Positions 17,257 to 24,914 of a stretch of 32,353 nt of DNA are shown one piece after another. Under the pieces are notes generated by a model that was not told where the DNA came from, ran no database searches, and saw only the letters and a list, made by a program, of their open reading frames with translations. Source of the stretch: RGIG250 sp964540025 (GTDB lineage: Bacteria; Bacillota; Negativicutes; Selenomonadales; Selenomonadaceae); assembly GCA_964540025.1 (NCBI GenBank), contig CAZIKQ010000017.1, forward strand, positions 1-32,353, given 5' to 3'. The position numbers and the translations under genes were made by a program. Within the stretch, counting starts at the first letter, position 1; each line of letters begins with the position of its first letter.

Positions 17257-19267
17257 TCAGAATTTTTGTGTGTAGCTAAGCATAAAGTTCGTGCCCGGCG
17301 TGTAGTAAGGCGAAGAACTGTGATTAACGTTGTCCCGGCGGTTCAGCAGGTTCTCGATGGCCAGAGCAATTTCTCCCCACTTGTTCGGCGCGTAGCCGAT
17401 GGTCAGCGACGTGAGAAGGTACGGTTTCACCCGGTAAGAATGTTCGGCTGACGGCGTGTTCACTCTGTCGGCCAGATAGGAGGCCGTGATGGCAGAGCGC
17501 CATTTATCCCGCTTGTAGCTCACGCCGCCCGTCAGCTGGAGCTTGCCGTATTTCCTGTCCCAATACGGTTTGGCCGTGCTCTTAGCTTTCGGGTCCTGCC
17601 AGGTCAGGCCGAAATCGTAGGAAAAGCCATTTTTCCCTTCGATAGAGCCGGATAACTCAATGCCAGTGTTGCGAAAATCTTCATTCTTGTATTGATATTC
17701 AGTCCTTTTCTTGTCCCAGGTTGCACTGATGTTATCGCTTATATCGCTGTGAAAGACCGCTACCTTCCAGAGGTGGCCGCTGGTCTGTTTTTTCCAGCCC
17801 AGCTCATAGTTCACGCCTTTTTGCGGCTTCAAATCCGGATTTGGTATTGCATTATCATTTTGAGTGTACATCTGCGCAAAAGTAGGCATGATGAAGGACT
17901 GATTGACGTTCACATAAATATTGTCGTCCTTGCCCAATTTATGAATAAACTGCCCGGCTCCGCTGAAATTATTGTAATTCATACCGCGCTCAGCCGCCGT
18001 CGTCCAGGTTTCGCGACCGCCCAGGATCATTGTGTTCCGATCGTCGAATTTCTGCTCCCATTGTACGAACGCGCCCCAATTGTTGCGCAAATAATCCTTT
18101 GCCTCTTTAGTAGATACAGTGAGCAAGCTCTTATACGCTTCCCGCTGGCCGCTTATTCCGGCGACCAGATTCGCCTTTTCGCCCAGCTTCCAGGTACGCT
18201 GGCCGTCAAAACCGTAAGTGGTATTTTTCTCGCGCGTATTATAGATCGACGGAGTTTTTGATAAATAATTACTATAATATGTCTCGCCTTCTGATTCTAC
18301 CGTGCCGGTATTGAAGTAGAGACTGGCCTTCCAAAGGTCGTCATGATAATTTATCTGGCCGCTGTCCCGCTCCGTCGTGTAGTCCCGGTACTGGAACCTT
18401 TCCCCTTCCCTGGCCTTTCCCTTGTACGCCGCGTTAAGGGAGTTGATATCCTTCATATAGCGCGACCTGGTTCTGTAATGGCCGTAGAGAAAGTCGAAAT
18501 GATCGCTCGCCTTATAGGTCATCAGCACGCTGTCATTCTTTACGTCGCTGAACCGCGTCACGTATTCCCCGACAACGGTGTCATCCTTAGAGCTTTTTTG
18601 TATCTCCCCGTCGGAAACGTCAACCGCTTTTTTCCATTTGTCATAGTCATAGGCGATGTTGAAGCCTTCCGCGCCGTAATTGAAATGATATTTCTGCTGG
18701 CCGTAGTTGCCGAAGCCCACCGTCGCCGAGCTTTGCGCCTCTTTCTTCGTGATGATATTGATGACGCCAGCCATTGCCTCGCTGCCGTAAAGGACGGAGC
18801 CGCCGCCCTTCACAATCTCAATGCGTTCAATGCTGTCCGCCGGGATCTCCTGCAAATTATATTTTCCCCGCCAGGACACAGGGTTTCCATTGACCAGCAC
18901 AAGAGTACCGTTGTCTATGCCGCGAATAGTGGCCTCGTTGATCATCGTCCCCATCGACGCCCCCAATGGGCCGAAGGATTTATAAGAAAAGCCGTTGACG
19001 TTTTTCAGCGCTTCGAGAGCGTTAGTGGCGCCGGTCTTTTCGATGTCCTCCGCTGTCACTACTTCCGTCGAAGCCGGCACGTCCACGTCCCGCTTCTCCG
19101 TGCGGGTCGCCGTGACGATTATGGCGTCCAATGAGTATTCATCCGCAGGCGCGTTGTCCCCCCCGCGGACTCTCCTCCGCCGCTTCGCCGACCGGAGCCA
19201 GCGCCAGCGATGAGACCGCCAGCGCCGCCGCAATCCGTTTTTTCTTACTTAGGGATAAAATAGCCAT
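17257..19267 (-). CDS. TonB-dependent outer-membrane receptor 1, out of frame at G7
   Basis: Outer-membrane beta-barrel receptor for uptake of a bulky ligand. Translation from the ATG at 19267 (GGAGG upstream) gives the signal peptide KKKRIAAALAVSSLALAPVG and AEESPRGG, then meets seven G (19158-19164) and stops soon after. The receptor continues in another frame from DNAPADEYSLDAIIVTATR (TonB box region), through a plug domain with RIEIVKGGGSVLYGSEAM, to the C-terminal strand FMLSYTQKF. The total is about 670 aa, a normal receptor length, with no other damage. Six or nine G would restore one frame. Without that, no exported receptor is made. The second receptor has the same build. P5 drives it and it is alone in its unit. 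Confidence 0.9.
19158..19164 (-). repeat. Poly-G tract (G7) in receptor 1 signal region
   Basis: Seven consecutive G on the coding strand directly after the codons for AEESPR. The gene length over the joined frames is one base over a multiple of three, so the tract is one G too long (or two too short). Confidence 0.85.
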
Positions 19268-19343
19268 TGACCAGACCTCCAATAAAATAAAAACTCTACC
19301 TCAGCCGAATAACCATAAATCGACTATATATAATGTATATCTA

Positions 19344-19374
19344 ATCATAAACTATATAGTTGGTATACGCTCAA
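19344..19374 (-). promoter_or_regulatory. MerR-type promoter P5 (TonB receptor 1)
   Basis: On the minus strand: -35 TTGAGC, 19-bp spacer, -10 TATGAT. The spacer starts GTATACCAACTATAT. The receptor start is 77 bases past the -10. Confidence 0.82.
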
Positions 19375-19418
19375 GGGCTTTTTTATTTTTTTGACGCGTC
19401 GCTGTCATCTACTGTATT

Positions 19419-21338
19419 TCAGCCTGGCGAAAAGCGGCGCGCGATGTGCAGAACGCGCTCCGCCGTGAGCCGGGGCAGCGTGTAGTACGTGGCCCCCATC
19501 TTCCTGGCGATCTCCGGCGCGACGCCCAACTTTACATAGCTGTTTTCCGTATCGACAACGGCTATTTGCGCCTGAGAGCGCCGGAATTTTTCCGCCGCGA
19601 TCATGGCCCGCGCAATGGGATCGTCCCCTTCATAGACAGCGTTAGCCCGTCCGTCCGTCAAAAGAACGACCACCGTGTCTGCGCCTTTTTCACGCTTTTC
19701 TATGCCGTATACGATCTCCAGCGTCCGCTCGAGAGCGTCCGCCAGCGGGGTCTTGCCCCCCGTAGGCAGCTCACGCAAAAGCTTTTCGGCCAGATCGACG
19801 CTTCGCGTTACCGGCAGGAGGACTTCGGCCCGATTCCGGCGAAAAGCGATCAGCCCGACTTTATCCCGCTTTTGATAAGCCTCCTGCAACAGCGCGACAA
19901 TCGCTCCCTTGACCGCTTTCATGCGCTCTTTGGCCGCCATGGAGCCACTGGCGTCCACGAGAAAGATTATATTCGCGCCAATTCGCTTTTCCCGGACCCG
20001 GGAGCGGTAGTCTTCCGACCTTATGACGACGGCTGTCCCCGCCTTTCTGCGGGTTCGCTGGCGGGGCGCGGCGGCGCGGAGCGTGGCGTCGAAAGCTATA
20101 TCAAGCGGCGCGCCTTCCCGGCGCGTCTCGGCCCGGACGTAACGGCCAAGGCGGCTGTCCGTGCGGGTAAGGCTGCGCTTACCGCTTCCCTCCCGTATCG
20201 TCTTCGCCCACTGCGGCGTTTGTTCCAGGGCGAGCTTCGCCTCCTTTAGCGCCAGGATCGCCCCCAGCGTCCGCTCTAAATCTCCTGTTCCGCTATTTCC
20301 GTCAGCGTCGCCGCTATCCTGGTTCGGCAAAGGCTCCTCCGGTTTATTCTCCTCGTTCAAAGGGGAATTTTCCTCTTCGCTTTCTGGCTCTGCTTCGCGC
20401 TCTTCGTCGTCGCTTTCGGGTTCTTCCTCCCGTTTATCACCGTTTTCCGGAAGCTCTTCACTTTCCTGACCTTTGGGCGGCGGAGACTGCTTTTCCCCCA
20501 TGCGGTGCGGCAGGACGAAGAGCGCCGCTTCCTCCACGTCTCCCGGCAGAACATAATTTCGCTCCGCCAGCGCGGCCAGGGCTTTCGCCGCCTCGATAAG
20601 ATAAATATCGGCTCGATTTCCCCGACAATACGCGCGGGCACAATACTGGGCTACCAACAAAAAAATCGCTTCCGATACACCGACTTCAGGCAAAAGCTTT
20701 CGCGCCGCCGCAATATTTTCCTTTAGCGCCGCTTCTTCCGCCGCGTACTTTGCAATAAATCCCGCCCGATCCCGCTCAAAAGCGAGAGACCGGCGCAATA
20801 TCTCGACCCGGTCAGCCGCGTCCTGCGTATTTTCCGGCGCTGCGAATAATCCGAAGCGATCGAGTACAGACGGCGGAAGAGTCCCCTCTTCCGGGTTCAT
20901 CGTGCCGACGGGAATACAGCTTATTTCTTCCCGCGCGCTTATCCCGTCCCGCTCCAGGTCGAAAAAGCCGCTCGCCGCAGCGTCCAGCGCCGCCGTGAGA
21001 AAGTCCTGCCGCAGGAGGTTGACTTCGTCCATGTAGAGGATCGTCCCCGCCGCCCGAAAGAGTAATCCCGGCCGAATTTTAAGCTCACCGGCGGAGAGGG
21101 CTGTATCGAGATCCAGACTGCCAAAAACCATGTCTTCCGTGGCCCCCAGCGGCAGTTCGACGATTTTTCCCGTCAGGGTCAGCGGCGCGGCTGCCCGCAC
21201 CAGGGCGGACTTTGCAACGCCCTTTGGCCCCGATATGAGCAAGCCGCCCGCCTTCGGATTGACCAGAACGATGGAAAGCGCTTTTTTTATCTCGTCATGG
21301 CCGTATATCGCCGTAAAGGGAAATAAAACTCGTTCCAT
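19419..21338 (-). CDS. ChlD-like chelatase subunit (AAA+ plus VWA)
   Basis: AAA+ partner of the chelatase (639 aa). The N-terminal ~270 residues are a ChlI-like ATPase domain with GPKGVAKSALV and ILYMDEVNLL. A very acidic, proline- and glutamate-rich linker spans about 285-360. A C-terminal VWA domain from about residue 455 carries the MIDAS motif DASGSM, then TPLADA and LLTDGRANA. In Mg- and Co-chelatases this subunit bridges the ChlI ring to the large CobN/ChlH subunit through the VWA. The start is the ATG at 21338 with GAGG eight bases upstream, ten bases after the ChlI-like stop; a longer reading frame to 21398 lies inside that gene. Last gene of the P6 unit. Confidence 0.9.
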   Translation of the reverse strand: MERVLFPFTAIYGHDEIKKALSIVLVNPKAGGLLISGPKGVAKSALVRAAAPLTLTGKIVELPLGATEDMVFGSLDLDTALSAGELKIRPGLLFRAAGTILYMDEVNLLRQDFLTAALDAAASGFFDLERDGISAREEISCIPVGTMNPEEGTLPPSVLDRFGLFAAPENTQDAADRVEILRRSLAFERDRAGFIAKYAAEEAALKENIAAARKLLPEVGVSEAIFLLVAQYCARAYCRGNRADIYLIEAAKALAALAERNYVLPGDVEEAALFVLPHRMGEKQSPPPKGQESEELPENGDKREEEPESDDEEREAEPESEEENSPLNEENKPEEPLPNQDSGDADGNSGTGDLERTLGAILALKEAKLALEQTPQWAKTIREGSGKRSLTRTDSRLGRYVRAETRREGAPLDIAFDATLRAAAPRQRTRRKAGTAVVIRSEDYRSRVREKRIGANIIFLVDASGSMAAKERMKAVKGAIVALLQEAYQKRDKVGLIAFRRNRAEVLLPVTRSVDLAEKLLRELPTGGKTPLADALERTLEIVYGIEKREKGADTVVVLLTDGRANAVYEGDDPIARAMIAAEKFRRSQAQIAVVDTENSYVKLGVAPEIARKMGATYYTLPRLTAERVLHIARRFSPG

Positions 21339-21348
21339 ACCATATTCC

Positions 21349-22371
21349 TCAGAGGATAAGATCGTCGATTTTCGACCAATCCAGCTCGCCGTCTTCAAAG
21401 GGACGCCGGCGCATCCGATGCGGCAAAGCGAGCCTTGCCGCCGCCCTTAAATCATCCCCTGCAATACTCTCCCGCCCAAAGAACGCCGCGTGGGCCAGCG
21501 CCGTCTTAATCAGCGTGATGTCAGCGCGGTGCCCGTCTACGCCCAGCTCGATAGCTATTTTCGCCGCTGTCTCCAGCGCGCTGTCATCCAGCGCAACCTG
21601 AGGAAGACGGGCTTTTGCCTGGATGATTTGCGAGGCGAGCTCAGCCTGTTCTTTCGCCCATTCTTCATTGAAGCGAACGGGATCCGCCTCATAAGCCAGG
21701 CGGCGCCTGACGATCTCAGCCCGGCGCTTGGGCTCCCGCTCACCCGCCACCGTCGCCGACAACGCAAAGCGATCGAGAAGCTGCGGCCGGATATCGCCCT
21801 CCTCAGGATTCATCGTCCCCACGAGGACGAAGCGGGCCGGATGGGCGTAAGATACGCCCTCCCGCTCAACGGTGTTGACGCCCATAGCCGCCGCGTCCAA
21901 AAGCACGTCCACGATATGATCCTCAAGGAGGTTTATCTCGTCAACGTAGAGGATATTGCGGTTCGCGTCGGCAAGAATCCCCGGCTCAAACCGCTTTCGC
22001 CCTTCCCTTATCGCCGTTTCGATATCCAGCGTGCCCACTACCCGATCTTCCGTCGCGCTTACCGGCAGCTCCACGACGCGCATCTTTGCCTCCTCCGCCT
22101 GAAGCGTTTCGCCGCTCTCGCGTTTAGCCCGGCAATCGTCGCAAAGCAGCGTTTCGTTTTCCGGATCGCAATGAAAGCGGCAGCCCTTCGTAACCCGCCG
22201 GGCCGGCAACAGCTCCGCCAGCGCCCTGACCGCCGTTGACTTCGCCGTTCCCTTCTCTCCTTTTATCAAAACTCCTCCCAACGCGGGGTCCACCGCGTTC
22301 AAAATCAGCGCCAGCTTCATTTCTTCCTGTCCGACGATCGCCGTAAAAGGATAACACGCCGTTCTCTCCAT
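21349..22371 (-). CDS. ChlI-like chelatase AAA+ ATPase
   Basis: ATPase motor of Mg/Co-chelatase type, 340 aa, forming a ring that powers the large subunit. Walker A is GEKGTAKST (38-46), Walker B is in NILYVDEINLL, followed by GTMNPEEGDIRPQLLDRFAL. A four-cysteine insert (Cys 64, 68, 77, 80; GCRFHC and LCDDC) follows the Walker A helix and could hold zinc or a redox disulfide. It lies between the binding-lipoprotein gene (28-base gap) and the ChlD-like gene (ten-base gap). Together with the CobN-like protein it makes a full three-subunit chelatase. No corrin or chlorophyll pathway genes are in the window, so the substrate is probably imported. Confidence 0.92.
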   Translation of the reverse strand: MERTACYPFTAIVGQEEMKLALILNAVDPALGGVLIKGEKGTAKSTAVRALAELLPARRVTKGCRFHCDPENETLLCDDCRAKRESGETLQAEEAKMRVVELPVSATEDRVVGTLDIETAIREGRKRFEPGILADANRNILYVDEINLLEDHIVDVLLDAAAMGVNTVEREGVSYAHPARFVLVGTMNPEEGDIRPQLLDRFALSATVAGEREPKRRAEIVRRRLAYEADPVRFNEEWAKEQAELASQIIQAKARLPQVALDDSALETAAKIAIELGVDGHRADITLIKTALAHAAFFGRESIAGDDLRAAARLALPHRMRRRPFEDGELDWSKIDDLIL

Positions 22372-22399
22372 TTCCTTCTCTCCCTTTCCCCTTGTAGCT

Positions 22400-23410
22400 T
22401 CAACTACCCTTCTCCGCCACCGTCAAAAATATATCCCTCGGCAGCTTGTAATCGTCCCCGTAAAGCCAGTACGCCGTTTCCGCCACTCCCAGCACAAAGT
22501 TCTGCGACTGGTTGTAGACGTAGCGGGCGAAAGGATGGCAGACGCGGTTGTCCTTGACCGCGCGCATGACGGCCAGCGACGGATCGCTTAAATAGTCCGC
22601 CCCGTACTTATCCTCGTTGGACTCGGGATCGTTATATGTCGGCAAAAATATAAAATCCGGATCGGAAGCCACAAACTGCTCCTTCGTCATGGGCTTGCCG
22701 TTTACGTTGCCCGCTAAAGCCTTGGCGTTCTTCGCGCCCGCGTAGCGGCATACGTCGTCGAAGACGCAGCCGGCTCCCCCGTAACCCGGCATTATCGACA
22801 CGAACGCAATCGACTTGCCCCTTTTCTCCGGCGGCTCCGCCGCAATCTTCGCCGAAAGGGCCGAAAGCTTTTCCTCCATCAACGCCAGGAGCCTTTTCCC
22901 CTTCTCCTCCTCGCCCAGGGCAAGCGCCATGAGACGGATATTGTCTTTTACGTCCTCGTAGCTGTGCGCCGTCTTCACCGTCACCACCGGTATGCCGAGA
23001 TCGGAGAAGGCCCGGACCTTCTCCTCGGCGATCCACGTATGAGCGAACACGAGATCGGGCTTCAGCGCCGCCACCGTTTCTACCGACGGATCCCGGACGA
23101 TTTTATTGGGAATCTTCGCCACCACCGAAGCAAGGTTGGAACGCTTCCTGGAAAAAAACTCCTTATTAGCGGCAATCATTCTTTCCGGCGGCACGAGGCC
23201 GAGGGTTATCTCGTCGAGGGCCGTGGCGCAGGTGAGGACCCGCCGGGGCTTCGCTTGAGGAAGCGCCGTCGTCCAACCCCTGGCATCCGTTATTTTACGC
23301 GTTTCTCCGCCGTCCGCCGCCTCCTTCGTAGCGCCGCATCCCGCCACTAAGAAAACCGCCGCCCACAAAAGCGACAGCAGGGCAATGAATCTTCTCTTCC
23401 TGCATATCAT
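22400..23410 (-). CDS. Periplasmic binding lipoprotein 1 (BtuF/FepB type)
   Basis: Cluster A binding protein of 336 aa for a FecCD importer. The signal peptide MICRKRRFIALLSLLW ends in the lipobox LVAGC. The mature protein has the family layout: KPRRVLTCATALDEITLGL, then a metal/corrinoid-type LKPDLVFAHTW, and a late VKDNRVCHPFARYVYNQSQN. A pair of cysteines in GCVFDDVCRYAGAKN is shared with the second binding protein (GCLFDSVCRAAHIKN). The start is the ATG at 23410 with AGGAG seven bases upstream; a longer frame to 23464 includes untranslated leader. It is the first gene of the P6 unit, followed by the ChlI- and ChlD-like genes, tying uptake directly to the chelatase. Confidence 0.9.
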   Translation of the reverse strand: MICRKRRFIALLSLLWAAVFLVAGCGATKEAADGGETRKITDARGWTTALPQAKPRRVLTCATALDEITLGLVPPERMIAANKEFFSRKRSNLASVVAKIPNKIVRDPSVETVAALKPDLVFAHTWIAEEKVRAFSDLGIPVVTVKTAHSYEDVKDNIRLMALALGEEEKGKRLLALMEEKLSALSAKIAAEPPEKRGKSIAFVSIMPGYGGAGCVFDDVCRYAGAKNAKALAGNVNGKPMTKEQFVASDPDFIFLPTYNDPESNEDKYGADYLSDPSLAVMRAVKDNRVCHPFARYVYNQSQNFVLGVAETAYWLYGDDYKLPRDIFLTVAEKGS

Positions 23411-23430
23411 CTTTCCGCTCCTTTCCGATG

Positions 23431-23764
23431 TGTAAAACTCTTTTGTAAAACAGCTTGTCGACAAACATTCTATGTCTATCCTTCAAAGCCTCCCCTGTAG
23501 GTTGGCATGAGCACTTAAATCGCTGAAAGCGATTTTTAGTGCGAGCCATGCAAACTACTTAGCGATTGCCGAGTGAAACTACGGCAGAGCTTAGTAGTTT
23601 GTAGGAGGTGGTCGAAGAACGCAGTTCGGAGACCGGAGGGGTGACAGATTAAGCGAAAGGTTTGTCATGTCACCCCTCAGGCGGCTTCGCCGCCAGCTCC
23701 CCTACAGGGGAGCCAAGGGAGAAAGAATCTATTTTGTCAACAGTTTATTTTGTAAAACTCTTTT
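23431..23764 (+). repeat. MITE-like insertion flanked by 14-bp direct repeats
   Basis: TGTAAAACTCTTTT occurs at 23431-23444 and again at 23751-23764. Between them lie 306 bases of the palindromic repeat family, with imperfect inverted ends (AAACAGCTTGTCGACAAAC on the left, TTGTCAACAGTTT on the right) and the internal CCTCCCCTGTAG, CCGGAGGGGTGA and CCCCTACAGGGGAGCC modules. The insertion sits between promoter P6 and its first gene. Taking out the insert plus one repeat (320 bases) leaves a leader like those of the other promoters. No gene is seen in this stretch. Confidence 0.82.
23501..23600. repeat. 100-bp two-hairpin element nested in the repeat
   Basis: Compared with other copies, the palindrome CCTCCCCTGTAG/GGGAGG is interrupted by about 100 bases, with GTAG on both sides. 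The insert has two hairpins: GCACTTAAATCGC paired with GCGATTTTTAGTGC inside GCATG/CATGC, and AAACTACTTAGC paired with GCTTAGTAGTTT. It is in the 5' leader of the P6 transcript. Confidence 0.68.
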
Positions 23765-23791
23765 CGATTGCAAAAATTTCCGCCGGGGACG

Positions 23792-23822
23792 ATTATAAAC
23801 CGTATACCAACTATACGCGCAA
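23792..23822 (-). promoter_or_regulatory. MerR-type promoter P6 (binding protein 1, ChlI, ChlD)
   Basis: On the minus strand: -35 TTGCGC, 19-bp spacer, -10 TATAAT. The spacer starts GTATAGTTGGTATAC, a perfect dyad. The first gene begins 382 bases past the -10, against 22-77 for the other seven, because of the repeat insertion. Confidence 0.83.
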
Positions 23823-23824
23823 GA

Positions 23825-23861
23825 AAAAAAGGCGGCGGATTTACCATCTGTCGCCTTTTTT
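23825..23861 (-). terminator. Terminator after binding lipoprotein 2
   Basis: AAAAAAGGCGAC and GCCGCCTTTTTT form a 12-bp stem with one mismatch, followed by a T run on the minus strand. It lies ten bases after the stop codon and just before P6. Confidence 0.8.
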
Positions 23862-23870
23862 AGTGAGTTA

Positions 23871-24893
23871 TCACTCCTGCGCGGTCGGTTTTATACCGTT
23901 GCCTGCAAAGGGATCGACGTCGTCCGGCCAGTCGCGGAAGCGCTCCGGATAGACGGCCCGGGCAAACGCGCCCACGGCGTAAACGGCATTCTGCGAAGCC
24001 GAGTAGCGATAGCGGTCTGACACAAGGACAAGGCGGCCGTTTTTCACCGCCTTCAGCTCCCGATAAGCCGGATCGTTTACAAAGCGCTCCCGGTAGACGG
24101 AGGGATCGTTTTTCCTGCCGTCGCCAAAATCCGGCATGAAGATAACGTCGGGATTTATTGCGATGACCTCCTCTTTTGAAATTGAGGTCCGCGTTTCTCC
24201 GGCGGCGTCCGCGGCTCCGTTTTTGATATGGGCCGCCCGGCAGACGCTGTCGAAGAGGCAGCCCCGCCGGCCAAAAGCGCCCGTATACCCAAACGCCACG
24301 ACCACGGCCTCGTCCTCCGGCTTTATATCGCCTACCCGCTCCTCGACCCGCGCCAGATGGGCGCGCAGCTCCTTTGCCAGCTTTGCCGCCCGTTCCTGCT
24401 CGCCGAGAAGGGAGCCGAGGACGTCTATCCGCTTGAAAACCTCCTCGATGGTTTGCGGGTTCTTTGAAGCGAATACCGGTATCCCCATCTCCCGCAGAGC
24501 CGCCGCGGCCTCGCGCCCCATGCCGTCCGTCGACAGCACGAGATCCGGCTTCATGGCCAGCACCGCTTCGGGACTGCGCTCGTGAATATACGGCAGTTTT
24601 TGCGCCAGCGGGGCGCAGATCGAGTGTCCCGGCACCCGGCTGTGCCGCGACAGCGCCGCGATATGCTCCGGCGGCGCCAGCGCCAGGAGCAATTCGTCCG
24701 TCGGCAGGTTCATGGAAAGAACCCGCACCGGCTTTTTCGCCAGCTTTACGGGATGGCCGAGATCGTCCGCGCCGTCAAAAAACAGCCCGCTCTCCCGCGG
24801 GGCGGGCGGGCCGCTGCACCCCGCCAGGAAGAAGGTCAACAGCCAAAGGCAGAGCGCCCTTCGGCAAAGCCCGCCCCCTGGGAAAAATTTCAC
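23871..24893 (-). CDS. Periplasmic binding lipoprotein 2 (BtuF/FepB type)
   Basis: Second cluster A binding protein, 340 aa. The signal peptide ends in the lipobox FLAGC. Then come KKPVRVLSMNLPTDELLLALAP, MKPDLVLSTDGMG and the cysteine pair GCLFDSVCRAAHIKN shared with binding protein 1. The chosen start is GTG at 24893 with GGAGG upstream, 21 bases after the stop of TonB receptor 2. The pair receptor-plus-binding-protein suggests a matched uptake route, and two different binding proteins may serve one FecCD importer. Paralogous to the protein at 22400-23410 but clearly diverged. Confidence 0.9.
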   Translation of the reverse strand: MKFFPGGGLCRRALCLWLLTFFLAGCSGPPAPRESGLFFDGADDLGHPVKLAKKPVRVLSMNLPTDELLLALAPPEHIAALSRHSRVPGHSICAPLAQKLPYIHERSPEAVLAMKPDLVLSTDGMGREAAAALREMGIPVFASKNPQTIEEVFKRIDVLGSLLGEQERAAKLAKELRAHLARVEERVGDIKPEDEAVVVAFGYTGAFGRRGCLFDSVCRAAHIKNGAADAAGETRTSISKEEVIAINPDVIFMPDFGDGRKNDPSVYRERFVNDPAYRELKAVKNGRLVLVSDRYRYSASQNAVYAVGAFARAVYPERFRDWPDDVDPFAGNGIKPTAQE

Positions 24894-24914
24894 CCTTCTT
24901 TTCCTCCGTTTTCC

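Noticed and set aside
19233..19233. Alternative TTG start placing receptor 1 in frame without the poly-G switch
   Set aside because: The resulting N-terminus is arginine-rich with no signal peptide, so the receptor could not be exported; it is the shadow of the real signal peptide frame.
23295..23549. Small minus-strand open frame crossing the repeat and the binding-protein start
   Set aside because: It runs through repeat DNA into the wrong frame of the lipoprotein gene and has no supporting signals.
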